Source: Dehalobacter sp. DCM
Lineage (GTDB): Bacteria; Bacillota; Desulfitobacteriia; Desulfitobacteriales; Syntrophobotulaceae
NCBI RefSeq assembly: GCF_024972775.1
Contig: NZ_CP092282.1
Span: 3,155,001-3,219,000 of the forward strand
DNA: 64,000 bases
Direction of reading: 5' to 3'
Each line of letters starts with the position of its first letter. Positions within the stretch are counted from its first letter, which is position 1. Position numbers and translations under genes: made by a program. The notes under the pieces are model-generated. The model was not told the origin of the DNA and did no database searches. It worked only from the letters and a program-made list of their open reading frames with translations. This document shows, one piece after another, positions 23,928 through 32,817 of this stretch.

Positions 23928-26222
23928 CTATTCGGCTTTGTATACTTTGCATATTAAGGATTTACTATTGGAACCAAATCCGCTGCGGCCGAATTTCGCC
24001 GGAACGAGTTGATTGACATTTGCTTCGAAGACATCATAGAGTTTTTCCGGGTCTCTTTCCGGGTACCACCAGGCATGGTCGCAGTTAACCACGCGCGGGT
24101 CAATACCGACGGAAAGCTTGGCTCTCATTTTTACTTTACCGAGACGGTTTTCGATCCAGCACCAGTCGCCTTCTTTGATCCCATTGGCGGCAGCTGTCTT
24201 TGGGTGCATTTCCACGAGGGGATCCGGCCGCAAAGATCTCAGTCTGGAAATCTGACGGTGCTCGGAATGGAAGTAGGACCAATGGCGGGCACCGGTTGTC
24301 AGCACATACGGGAACTCTTGCATCAATTCCGGACTGCTAAGCGGACCTTCCTCCGGTTCTTCAAAGAACGGCAGCGGTTCCAAACCCCACTCGTCAAACA
24401 GCGTTGAATAGAGCTCAATGCGACCGGTAGGGGTGTTGAAGCCCGGGATTCCATCAAAACGCTGCTTGCCATTTTCATATTTATGGTACTCATATTCCGG
24501 ATAAACCCAGTTTTGTTCCCGGGTTTCTTCAAATGACATGCCGATTTCTTTCATCGTATGGCTGAAGAATTCGGTCAGTGTGTCTCCCGGCCAAGCTTCC
24601 GGATTGAAGCGCTTACCAAGTTCATAGGTGATCTGCATGTCGGATTTACATTCACCAACAGGCTCCATCGCTTTATTAATGGTCTGGACATAGTAGTAAA
24701 TGCTGCGGATACCGTCTCTCTCAGGGAAAGTCGCAACCGGAAGAACGATATCGGCACACGCCATGATCGTCGGTGTCATGAATACATCCAGTACAACGTT
24801 GATATCAGCATTTAAGAAACCTTTGAGCATTTTTGTTTCAGGCTGCATACCGGTACAAGCAATAGGATTCGTTGACAGCATGAAATTTCCTTTGATCGGA
24901 TAGGGCTTACCCGTCAGCATCGCATCGACCGTCATATCGGTCTGGGACAGAACAACGCCGCCGTACTCATACATCGGATATTCTTTGCCGCCGATACGTT
25001 TTTCACACACGTCAAGCGGCAGCATTTCCTTTGGATCGGGTGGGTTCCAGGTTTGAATGTTAAACGGTTGGTGCGTCGGTATCATACCGCCGGGGATATC
25101 GATGTTGCCGGTGATGCACCACAGTGACGCTACGGAAAGTGATCCCGGGATTGCTTCCTTGGTCATATCCAACGCAAGACCCCATTGAACGGAAACGGGT
25201 TTCTGTGCCATCATTCGGGCAGCACGGCGGATTTTTTCTTCAGGGACCCAGGTGATTCGGGCCGCTTTTTCAACCGGATATTCAGCGACGCGTTTCGAAT
25301 ATTCTTCAAAGCCATAGCACCAGTTCTCTACAAAGTCCTTGTCATATATACCTTCTTTAATAATCGTGTCTGCCATCGCCATGGCGAGGGCAGCATCTGT
25401 GCCTGGACGGAGCTGCAGCCAGAGATCGGCTTTGGATGCAAGCCATGTTAGACGCGGATCGACAACGACAAGTTTGGAACCTCTCTTCATACAGTCGATG
25501 ATCCAGTGTCCCATATTGCCATCGGCATTGGATACCAGCGGATTATTTCCCCAAATAAATATAACCGCAGGCGGCTGCCAGCCGGGATGATCATAACGAT
25601 CTATAAAGTATTGGGAACAGTCCGGAACCGTATAAGTCCCCATCATCGTGTTGGAGGCAGCAATTCTCGGTACATAGCAGGATGCGCCGCTGAGATAATA
25701 AGCATAGTTCGGGCTGCCGAAAGAATAGCAGATGCGAACAAGGTATGGCGCGGTGCCGCGGCCTGTTCCGCAGCTGAAAACGACGGATTCAGGGCCGTAT
25801 TCTCCTTTTATTTTATTGAATTCTGTTTCGATGATGTCATAAGCTTCATCCCAGCTGATGCGCTGCCATTTGTTCTTGCCGCGATCTGCTTTGTCACGTT
25901 TCATCGGATAGAGCAGGCGGTCCGGATGGTATTCCACCTCGGGCAGGGCCAGACAGCGGATACACAGACGTCCATTATAGAACGGATTTTCCTCGTCTCC
26001 TTCAACTTTGACCAGTCGACCGTTCTTATCGGTATATACCAGAACGCCGCAGCCGTCATGACACCCGGGCGCAGCCCAAGCAGCAGTACGGGTAACGGTC
26101 ATACCGTCTTCTTTCCATCGCCAGGGTTTATCCCCTCCGGTAAATTTTACATCACTTTCTCTGAAGAAGTCTGGGCGAACAAATTCTTCTTCCTGGGCAT
26201 TTTTTTTGATATCTTCCGCCAT
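23928..26222 (-). CDS. Molybdopterin oxidoreductase catalytic subunit, DMSO-reductase family
   Basis: 764 residues from the ATG at 26222 (AAAGGAG upstream). The N-terminal cluster region is AAPGCHDGC...GRLCIRC, with Cys54, Cys58, Cys87 and Cys90; the position of the usual first Cys is Ala51. Molybdopterin-binding blocks follow (IFIWGNNPLVSNADG, VVDPRLTWLASKADLWLQLRPGTDAALAMA) and a C-terminal MGD domain (TTGARHWSYFHSEHRQI). SGASCYVPR carries a Cys that may be the Mo/W ligand. There is no Tat signal, so it is cytoplasmic. The substrate cannot be read from sequence. It is driven by a sigma-54 promoter at 26310-26325 and followed by its ferredoxin-like partner. Confidence 0.93.
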   Translation of the reverse strand: MAEDIKKNAQEEEFVRPDFFRESDVKFTGGDKPWRWKEDGMTVTRTAAWAAPGCHDGCGVLVYTDKNGRLVKVEGDEENPFYNGRLCIRCLALPEVEYHPDRLLYPMKRDKADRGKNKWQRISWDEAYDIIETEFNKIKGEYGPESVVFSCGTGRGTAPYLVRICYSFGSPNYAYYLSGASCYVPRIAASNTMMGTYTVPDCSQYFIDRYDHPGWQPPAVIFIWGNNPLVSNADGNMGHWIIDCMKRGSKLVVVDPRLTWLASKADLWLQLRPGTDAALAMAMADTIIKEGIYDKDFVENWCYGFEEYSKRVAEYPVEKAARITWVPEEKIRRAARMMAQKPVSVQWGLALDMTKEAIPGSLSVASLWCITGNIDIPGGMIPTHQPFNIQTWNPPDPKEMLPLDVCEKRIGGKEYPMYEYGGVVLSQTDMTVDAMLTGKPYPIKGNFMLSTNPIACTGMQPETKMLKGFLNADINVVLDVFMTPTIMACADIVLPVATFPERDGIRSIYYYVQTINKAMEPVGECKSDMQITYELGKRFNPEAWPGDTLTEFFSHTMKEIGMSFEETREQNWVYPEYEYHKYENGKQRFDGIPGFNTPTGRIELYSTLFDEWGLEPLPFFEEPEEGPLSSPELMQEFPYVLTTGARHWSYFHSEHRQISRLRSLRPDPLVEMHPKTAAANGIKEGDWCWIENRLGKVKMRAKLSVGIDPRVVNCDHAWWYPERDPEKLYDVFEANVNQLVPAKFGRSGFGSNSKSLICKVYKAE

Positions 26223-26309
26223 TATTTTTTCTCCTTTCAAAAAGTACTTAAGAATAGTAAGTTTTGTCCTATATGAGCCCATAGATCATGGTTTGACGTC
26301 TATTGATAT

Positions 26310-26325
26310 TGCAAAAAGTGTGCCA
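26310..26325 (-). promoter_or_regulatory. Sigma-54 (-24/-12) promoter of the molybdopterin operon
   Basis: On the minus strand the sequence is TGGCAC-ACTTT-TTGCA, which matches the -24/-12 consensus with the correct ten-base interval between GG and GC. It lies about 90 bases upstream of the ATG at 26222. A sigma-54 activator gene follows the operon. Confidence 0.88.
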
Positions 26326-26406
26326 CTCATTTGCCATGATAAAAAAATCACGAATTAACTTACTTTTAGCGTGTTTGTGAAAAAAAGAAAATATAGGTCG
26401 GATTGC

Positions 26407-26453
26407 CAGACGGTTCCCTTTTACGACCACACGTATTATTTTAGAACCGTCTG
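26407..26453. promoter_or_regulatory. Candidate activator-binding inverted repeat
   Basis: CAGACGGTTC (26407-26416) and GAACCGTCTG (26444-26453) are perfect inverted repeats 82-128 bases upstream of the -24 box, the normal distance for a sigma-54 activator site. It directly follows the stop of the SQR-like gene, so it could also end that transcript, but no T-run follows. Confidence 0.55.
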
Positions 26454-26465
26454 TATCTCTCCGAA

Positions 26466-27611
26466 TTAGATGAATCTACTGAACCAGTATTTCTCGAAAC
26501 CGATTTTTGCGAGATAAGCTGCCCGGGTTGCCTTCCATAGGGTGATTGACGGGCTAGGTGTTTTATAATAATCAACCGATGAATAGCGGGCTCGACCGAA
26601 CCCGGTAATCATAATTCAGGTGCCTTTCCCTTTATAGTAATGCGTTTGCTTTTCCCCTTTGGACAAAAGACTAATATTCCTGGCGACAATATCCGCTTGA
26701 TAATGCGCGTACACACCGGCTTTGGGAGCATAGGCGCCAATGACGGGAAGTCTTACCGCGGCTGCGTCACCGATGGCATAAACGGCAGGATAGTCTGTCT
26801 CTAACGTATCTGGGTCTACTCTCACAAAGCCGCTCTTATCCGCCATTTCTGATTTACGTATGACCTCGGGTGTCCAGTGAGGAGCAATCCCCAGCAAGAG
26901 GTCGGCGGGTATTCGTGTATCATGGTCCAGGATCAACGCTTTTTCCTCAACCCGAAGCACTTTTGCTTCTGTAATCAATTCGATACCTCTATCCGCAAGC
27001 ATTTTTCGCACACTTTGTCCAACCTGAGGTTTAGCTAAAGGCTCCGGAGAAATGTCCGGTGTAACCAACGTGAGTTTGATTTTATGCCGGATTCCTTTTT
27101 TTTGAAAGAACTGATCTAACAAAAACATGCTTTCATATGGAGCCGGTGGGCATTTATAGGGTAGGCTGGATATGAAAAAAACAATTTGCCCCGACGGAAA
27201 ATTGTTTAGTCTTTCATAAATATTCATAACACCGTTTAAATCATACGCATTGAGAGCATATTGCTCAAATCCGGGAACAGACTCTGGATGATACTCCACT
27301 CCCAAAGCAATAATCAGATAGTCATAGGCCAAGTCGCCCTGATCGGAGGAAACCTGCTTTTTTAGCAAATCGATACGCTTGACTTCCTGCTTTAAAATAT
27401 GGATATTCTTTTTTTCCAGGCGCACTAATTTACGTATGACATCTTCCGGCTTGCGCTGACCGGTCATCAACAGCGGATAAGACGCAGCAAAGCGATGATC
27501 ATCTTCTCGGTCAACGACCGTTACCTGCATATCATTGCCCGCGGCTTTCTTTAAGATATTGGATGCGACAATACCGCCGATTCCTCCGCCTAGGATTAAC
27601 GTGTTTTTCAT
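26466..27611 (-). CDS. SQR-like FAD oxidoreductase with in-frame UGA, probable selenoprotein
   Basis: Read through TGA 26616-26618 the product is 381 residues; stopping there gives 331. The N-terminus is LILGGGIGGIVASNIL (FAD), and AVYAIGDAAAV is the second FAD motif. The motif PYKCPPAPYE has Cys154, the only Cys. After GKGT comes the UGA (Sec332), then IMITGFGRA and a tail with KIGFEKYWFSRF. From memory, SQR-type flavoproteins have a Cys where the UGA stands and a Trp/GK...FEKYW tail. A SECIS-like hairpin follows at the right distance. The pair Cys154-Sec332 would replace the redox Cys pair of sulfide:quinone oxidoreductases. The start at 27611 has GGGGTGATC; a GTG at 27620 is the alternative. 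Nonsense mutation is the rival reading. Confidence 0.8.
26587..26604 (-). promoter_or_regulatory. SECIS-like stem-loop downstream of UGA
   Basis: In the mRNA, CGGGUUC pairs with GAGCCCG (7 bp, one G-U) and closes a GGUC tetraloop. The loop begins 18 nucleotides after the UGA. As I recall it, the E. coli fdhF element also has a GGUC loop 18 nucleotides after its UGA. The hairpin lies within coding sequence, as bacterial SECIS elements do. Confidence 0.75.
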
Positions 27612-27681
27612 CAAGATCACCCCAGACTATTGTCTCCCATAGAAAACACTTTATTCCCGGCAATCATACAATTTACATTTT

Positions 27682-28242
27682 TCAGTGCCCTCTCAGCCTA
27701 TCCAAAATGATCGCAGCGGCTGAACGCACGGAAAGATGGTTATATTCTCCGTATCCGTATACGGGCTGCAAAATAAAGTCGGCCTTTTCCATTTCTTCTT
27801 GGATCATCCCCCAACCAGTACCAAACAGGACCACAAAAACATCATCCGTATTTTCCAACCGGCTTCGCAAATCAGTATAGGCGATGGTGTTGGGATATAG
27901 TCTGGCATCCGTAGCTGCCGTAAATACACGTTTCCCGGGGTTATCGTTCTTGATGGCGGTGATAACTTCTTCGCGTGTCGAGGCCAGCCGGACCCGTTCA
28001 AAAGCCTCATAGCGGTTAGGGTTATACTCGGCACCGTATCCCTCCCGCCAAAAGCCCATGATCCTTTTTGCCAGATCTTGTTGAGCCTGACCAGGATGGA
28101 CGACATAATAGGCATTAACACCGTATGTGATTGCCGCTCGGGCTATGTCGTGAATGTCCAGATTCGTGATCGACGTCGCGATTTGCTCCATGTTTTTATT
28201 GTAGACCGGTGCATGAATAAGGGCTACATAAAGTTCTCCCAT
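27682..28242 (-). CDS. SPOUT-type RNA methyltransferase paired with trmD
   Basis: 186 residues. The start at 28242 has GGAGG seven bases upstream; the longer frame to 28299 lacks one. It begins MGELYVALIHAPVYNK, with FVVLFGTGWGM and LQPVYGYGEYNHLSVRSAAAI as the knot-type SAM-binding end. This matches the family of uncharacterised RNA methyltransferases (PF09936 type) often next to trmD. The RNA target is not known. It directly follows trmD. Confidence 0.82.
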   Translation of the reverse strand: MGELYVALIHAPVYNKNMEQIATSITNLDIHDIARAAITYGVNAYYVVHPGQAQQDLAKRIMGFWREGYGAEYNPNRYEAFERVRLASTREEVITAIKNDNPGKRVFTAATDARLYPNTIAYTDLRSRLENTDDVFVVLFGTGWGMIQEEMEKADFILQPVYGYGEYNHLSVRSAAAIILDRLRGH

Positions 28243-28306
28243 TATGTCCTCCGTTTTTAAGAGCAATTTTCTATATACTTTTCGGGTTAGCTGCGTCATA
28301 TATAGA

Positions 28307-29113
28307 TTATTCTGAAATGGTTCTTTTGCGTCGTTTTCTGGGGATTGGTTTTAGATGTTCCCAGCGTGAACGGTAAGCAAAGATTTCGGGATGCGCGCTT
28401 GCCAGTTCTTCCATTAGTTCGTAATCACCTGGCTGGAATGCGATTTGAGGGATCAGGTCGCTTCTTCTTATGAAAGTCCGCTTCAGAGACTCCTTACGGC
28501 GCCAGGCTTCGATTTTGGCATGATGACCGGACTGTAAGACTTCCGGTACCTTCATCCCCTCAAATTCAGGCGGTCGTGTGTACTGAGGATACTCCAGCAG
28601 GACTTGGGCGTGAGAATCATTTTCGTGGGAATCGACCCGGCCCAGAACACCAGGCAAAAGTCTGGCTACACTGTCAATAATAACCATAGCCGCAAGTTCC
28701 CCGCCGGTCAGAACGTAATCACCGATAGAGATCTCTTCATCGGCTAAAGTCCTGATCCGCTCGTCAAAACCTTCATAATGGCCGCAGATAAAGACGAGTT
28801 CATCAAATTGCGTCAGGTTCACGGCATCCTGTTGTTTAAATATTTTCCCCTGAGGCGATAACAGAATGGTGCGTCGGCTTCGTCCAATGCCTTTTAAGCT
28901 CCTGACAGCTTTGAAGATCGGTTCCGGTTTCAGTACCATACCGGCACCACCGCCATAGGGGACATCATCAACATTTTTATGTTTGCTTTCGGCAAAATTC
29001 CGGAAGTTGATAAGCTCAACTTCAAGCAGCCCAGCTTTCTGCGCCCGGTTCAAAATGCTTTCTTTGAGAGGCGCAAACATTTCCGGAAAAATTGTCAGTA
29101 TGGTCACCTTCAT
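28307..29113 (-). CDS. trmD: tRNA (guanine-37-N1)-methyltransferase
   Basis: 268 residues from the ATG at 29113 (GAGG upstream). Typical MKVTILTIFPEMF start; the trefoil-knot SAM site is ISIGDYVLTGGELAAMVIID, with VPYGGGAGMVL upstream. It modifies G37 next to the anticodon and prevents frameshifting. Its normal partner rplS is 7 kb away here. Confidence 0.97.
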   Translation of the reverse strand: MKVTILTIFPEMFAPLKESILNRAQKAGLLEVELINFRNFAESKHKNVDDVPYGGGAGMVLKPEPIFKAVRSLKGIGRSRRTILLSPQGKIFKQQDAVNLTQFDELVFICGHYEGFDERIRTLADEEISIGDYVLTGGELAAMVIIDSVARLLPGVLGRVDSHENDSHAQVLLEYPQYTRPPEFEGMKVPEVLQSGHHAKIEAWRRKESLKRTFIRRSDLIPQIAFQPGDYELMEELASAHPEIFAYRSRWEHLKPIPRKRRKRTISE

Positions 29114-29208
29114 ACTTTTATAGCCTCGCTTTTTATCTAGCACCAAACAGTTGAACATCCAAAAAGACTATCAGAATCAGAAACTGTAAAACACAGAGCA
29201 CACAGTGC

Positions 29209-29718
29209 TCAATCTTCCAGCAAACCCGGCGGCAGTATGACGTCCATCCGTTTTTCGGCAACATCGACCCTTTTGACAACGGACTTTAAGGCTGGGATGC
29301 AAATTTCTCGTTTACCGTCCTTAACCAGATAAACATCGTTGGCACCCGTTTCGATCACACTGGTTAATGTGCCTAATAATACGTCGTTTTCATATACCTG
29401 CATGCCCTCGAGCTCAAAATAATACCAGCGGTCTTGCAGCGGCGGTACTTCAGAACGGTCAACCCGGACCTCAAATCCGCGATACTTTTCGACATCTTCC
29501 GGTGTTGATATCCCATCCAAGGTTATATAAACGATTTGTTTCGGGTCGATCCTTACTTCCCTCACGGAGAATTCGATTTCCTTTTGCCCTTGAACTAAAA
29601 ATACGGTTTTTAGAGTTTTAAACCTATCGACATTATCCGTTATTGGGTAAACCTTTATTTGTCCCTTAATCCCATGCGGTTTAAGGACCTCTCCGATAAT
29701 TACACGATCAATTTCCAA
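29209..29718 (-). CDS. rimM: Ribosome maturation factor RimM
   Basis: About 169 residues. It helps 30S assembly. IIGEVLKPHGIKGQIKVYP is the N-terminal barrel and RWYYFELEGMQVYEN begins the PRC-barrel half. The frame is open to 29742, but the best ribosome-binding site (GAGGGG) points to a TTG start near 29718; the exact start is uncertain. It stands between khpA and trmD as usual. Confidence 0.93.
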   Translation of the reverse strand: MEIDRVIIGEVLKPHGIKGQIKVYPITDNVDRFKTLKTVFLVQGQKEIEFSVREVRIDPKQIVYITLDGISTPEDVEKYRGFEVRVDRSEVPPLQDRWYYFELEGMQVYENDVLLGTLTSVIETGANDVYLVKDGKREICIPALKSVVKRVDVAEKRMDVILPPGLLED

Positions 29719-29773
29719 CGAAATCAAACGCCCCTCATACACGTATTTTCATGGTGCCATACTACATATAGTC

Positions 29774-29793
29774 AAAAAGGGCCTGAGCCCTTT
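29774..29793 (-). terminator. Terminator-like hairpin between khpA and rimM
   Basis: AAAGGGC pairs with GCCCTTT around a four-base loop and is followed on the minus strand by more T residues. It may act as a partial terminator that lowers rimM/trmD expression relative to rpsP/khpA. Confidence 0.55.
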
Positions 29794-29798
29794 CCAAC

Positions 29799-30029
29799 TT
29801 ACTGGTCAATATCAACAATTACCCTACGTCCATCCTTAACTGCCGCAGCTTTGACAATGGTCCTTATGGCATTAGCGATTTTACCCTGTTTGCCGATAAC
29901 CTTGCCCATATCTTCCGGTGCAACGATCAATTGTAGGTGAACCGTTTTCTCTGTTGCGTTCTGAATAACAACGACGTCATTCGGTTTATCAACCAGAGCT
30001 TTGGCTAATACTTCGATTACTTCTTTCAC
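29799..30029 (-). CDS. khpA: KH-domain RNA-binding protein KhpA
   Basis: 76 residues from a GTG at 30029, chosen because GGAGGTGA stands just before it; the upstream in-frame start at 30044 overlaps that site. It has the KH motif VIGKQGKIANAIRTIV. It partners KhpB and affects cell-wall growth in other Firmicutes. It is between rpsP and rimM. Confidence 0.94.
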   Translation of the reverse strand: MKEVIEVLAKALVDKPNDVVVIQNATEKTVHLQLIVAPEDMGKVIGKQGKIANAIRTIVKAAAVKDGRRVIVDIDQ

Positions 30030-30046
30030 AGGAGTCACCTCCATGC

Positions 30047-30310
30047 TTACTTGGATTTATGAAACTTTTCCATAATCCCGGTTTGACTGAGCAAAGATTT
30101 CGCAGTGTCAGAAGGTTGGGCTCCTTTTGTAAGCCATTCCAGAGCTCTGATCTCGTCTATCTTAATTTCATGAGGATTTTTAGTGGGATCATAATAACCG
30201 ATCTCCTCAATCGCTCTGCCATCACGTCGGGATGCTGAGTCACATACCACCAGACGGTAGAAAGGATTCTTTTTTGCACCCATGCGGCGCAGACGAATCG
30301 TTGTTGCCAT
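30047..30310 (-). CDS. rpsP: 30S ribosomal protein S16
   Basis: 87 residues from the ATG at 30310 behind AGGAGGTGA. The conserved start is [17 protein letters not shown]. It follows ffh and is the first gene of the rpsP-khpA-rimM-trmD group. Confidence 0.97.
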   Translation of the reverse strand: MATTIRLRRMGAKKNPFYRLVVCDSASRRDGRAIEEIGYYDPTKNPHEIKIDEIRALEWLTKGAQPSDTAKSLLSQTGIMEKFHKSK

Positions 30311-30379
30311 ACTTTCACCTCCTCTAAAGGAATATTGCTTATTATTCAAAGAAATATCTTAATAGAACATTTCTTAAAA

Positions 30380-31780
30380 TCATGTTTTAAACGGGAACGG
30401 CAGCTTCGGGAAGGCCTTTTTACTATGTCCGCCCTTCTTGCCTTTCTTGCCCTTCTTTGTTCCGCCTTTGCTGGCTCCACCCATTCCAGGCATACCGGAA
30501 AGCTGTTTCATCATCTTCTTGGTCTGTTCGTATTGTTTAAGAAGTCTGCCGACATCGACGACGGTTGTCCCACTGCCTTTGGCAATTCTCTTTTTGCGGG
30601 AATCTTTGATCAGATGGGGCTTTCTTCTCTCCTCCAACGTCATTGAAAAAATGATTGCCTCCGATTTATAGAATTCCTTCTCATCGATGTTCACACCTTT
30701 GAGCTGTTTCCCAATACCAGGCAGCATTTCAAGCACCGAGGACAAGGGGCCCATCGAGCGCAGCTGTTGGAGCTGATCCAGATAATCATCCAGCGTCAGT
30801 TCCTGCTTACGGATCTTTTCTTCCATTTCCTTGGCTTTTTTTTCATCAAAATTTTGTTGGGCTTTTTCAATCAAGGTCAGGACGTCGCCCATACCCAGAA
30901 TCCGCGATGCGATCCTCTCCGGGTAAAAGACTTCCAGCGCATCGATTTTTTCACCAATTCCGGCATATTTGATTGGACAGCCAGTAACGGCTTTGACCGA
31001 GAGCGCTGCCCCGCCGCGCGTATCGCCATCAAGCTTGGAAAGAATGACGCCGCTTAACCCCAGTTGGTTATGAAATGCTTCAGCGGCATTAACCGCATCT
31101 TGTCCGGTCATAGCATCAACGACGAGCAGTATTTCATGCGGCTCCACTTTTGATTTTATATTGGAGAGCTCATCCATTAATTCTTCGTTAATATGCAAGC
31201 GGCCTGCCGTATCCAAGATGACGACATCGTTGCCGTTTTTTCGAGCATATGCTAAGCTTTCGCCGGCAATCCTCACCGGTGATTCCTGTCCCATCTGAAA
31301 TACCGGAACATTGATTTGTTCACCAAGAACTTCCAATTGTTTGATTGCAGCAGGACGATAGATATCGCAGGCAACAAGCAACGGGTGTTTCCCTTGTTTT
31401 TTCAGCATATTAGCAAGTTTAGCACCATGCGTCGTTTTCCCAGCTCCTTGTAAGCCCACCAGCATAATGACAGTCGGTGGCTTAGAGGATATAGCAATTT
31501 TACTTTCGCTTCCGCCCATCAGACTGATAATTTCTTCATGTACAATTTTAATCACATGCTGCCCTGGCGTAAGGGATTCCAGTACATCCTGGCCGATTGC
31601 TCTTTCTTTGATCTTGGCTATCAAATCTTTGACTACCTTAAAGTTGACATCGGCTTCCAAAAGGGCAATACGAACCTCACGCAAAGCTTCCGCAACGTCA
31701 GCCTCGGTCAGTTTTCCTTTCCCCCTCAGTCTCTTGAACGTAGCCTGTAATTTTTCACTTAAGCCCTCGAACATTGCCAT
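30380..31780 (-). CDS. ffh: Signal recognition particle protein Ffh
   Basis: 466 residues from the ATG at 31780, which has AAGGA upstream. It has an N domain, GTPase motifs [27 protein letters not shown] and [10 protein letters not shown], and a Met-rich M domain ending in a Gly/Lys-rich tail ([13 protein letters not shown]). Binds 4.5S RNA and signal peptides. Note GAGKTTH, where the His replaces the common Thr/Cys; this is unlikely to be important. Confidence 0.97.
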   Translation of the reverse strand: MAMFEGLSEKLQATFKRLRGKGKLTEADVAEALREVRIALLEADVNFKVVKDLIAKIKERAIGQDVLESLTPGQHVIKIVHEEIISLMGGSESKIAISSKPPTVIMLVGLQGAGKTTHGAKLANMLKKQGKHPLLVACDIYRPAAIKQLEVLGEQINVPVFQMGQESPVRIAGESLAYARKNGNDVVILDTAGRLHINEELMDELSNIKSKVEPHEILLVVDAMTGQDAVNAAEAFHNQLGLSGVILSKLDGDTRGGAALSVKAVTGCPIKYAGIGEKIDALEVFYPERIASRILGMGDVLTLIEKAQQNFDEKKAKEMEEKIRKQELTLDDYLDQLQQLRSMGPLSSVLEMLPGIGKQLKGVNIDEKEFYKSEAIIFSMTLEERRKPHLIKDSRKKRIAKGSGTTVVDVGRLLKQYEQTKKMMKQLSGMPGMGGASKGGTKKGKKGKKGGHSKKAFPKLPFPFKT

Positions 31781-31848
31781 CCGCGGCGTTCCTTCTTTCC
31801 CCAATTAGTCTTCGTTTTTTATCCTACCGTCTAAATTCAAACCATCAT

Positions 31849-32214
31849 TTATTCCAGTGTATCCGATATGATCTCTCGGATTCGCGTCTGTAGATCCTGT
31901 TGGCGGCGCCATGCCGCTTCGCTGGCAAAGTCCTCCTGATGAACTTCCTCTAATAAGGACTCGATCCGCAGAAATTTCTCTTTTTCCAGAATAAACCGTG
32001 AGATCAATTTTAATTTTAACTCATAATCTTCCAGGATCTTTTCCGTTCGTTTCAGCAAATCATGAACGGCCTGTCGGCTGATGCCCTCGGTATCCGCAAT
32101 TTCAGACAGGGAGTAATCCTGCTGATAATAAAGATCCCATATTTTACCCTGCTTAGCTGTAAGCAGAGGGCCGTAAAAATCATACAATAATGCCGTTTCA
32201 GCAATTTCTTTCAT
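31849..32214 (-). CDS. ylxM: YlxM/p13-like DNA-binding protein
   Basis: 121 residues from the ATG at 32214. It has a sigma-like helix-turn-helix ([28 protein letters not shown]). YlxM regularly precedes ffh and is thought to affect the SRP pathway. Here it is separated from ftsY by the methylthioadenosine genes. Confidence 0.9.
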   Translation of the reverse strand: MKEIAETALLYDFYGPLLTAKQGKIWDLYYQQDYSLSEIADTEGISRQAVHDLLKRTEKILEDYELKLKLISRFILEKEKFLRIESLLEEVHQEDFASEAAWRRQQDLQTRIREIISDTLE

Positions 32215-32425
32215 ATATTTCCAGACCTCACTGTAAAGTATTTTTGCTTTACATTTATGTATTCTAGTCCGAAATAAACCATCTGTCAAGCGCATTTGTT
32301 CTTAGTGTGCATTTGTATTCACTGTATTTGATTTTCTCTGGCTTCCTATCGACATTCTAAGGTTACCAAAAATATTGTATGTCTTTCTCCATCGATGACT
32401 TCAGCACGGGTTTCTCCCTCGGTTA

Positions 32426-32686
32426 CTAGTACAACGTTCTCTAAATACCATGACAGAAGGATGTAATTATCTGGGCTGGTCTGCATGCCACATTCCGCTT
32501 TCGGCTCTTGCGCCATCCTTGAATTTGCATTAAGGATGTTAAAATTCTTTAGCCCTCCTTGGCGAATTTTAACTTAGGTCCATCCATGGACCGTTGCGCT
32601 ACGCAATCCATGCTCCGCTTGTCGCCGGAACTGTGGCACGCAGACCTGATTTGAGGTGTAAAGAAAATTAAAGAATGCTGTACTAG
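32426..32686. repeat. Palindromic intergenic element, copy A
   Basis: The ends are CTAGTACAACG (32426) and CTGTACTAG (to 32686), inverted. The core 32478-32646 (169 bp) starts GGTCTGCATGCCACA and ends with its near-complement. It contains the loop GTCC-ATCCAT-GGAC at 32578-32591. The core is the reverse complement of 51235-51403, with about nine differences. It occupies the roughly 600-base gap between ylxM and mtaD (32215-32817), in which I see no gene. Confidence 0.85.
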
Positions 32687-32817
32687 AAAATGTTGGCGTT
32701 AGATAGAATAAAAATTGCCAAACCCTCATTGATCATCTACCAACGATGAGTTCAGCAAACAAATTGTCGGGGCGATCATCCTGATGGCGCGATCGATTAA
32801 TATCATCATCATTTTCT

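Noticed and set aside
26466-26618. SQR-like gene treated as a simple pseudogene or as ending at TGA
   Set aside because: The frame stays open for 49 more codons, the tail fits the family, and a SECIS-like hairpin stands at the right distance. A chance nonsense mutation would not be expected to have this hairpin. It is still the main rival view.
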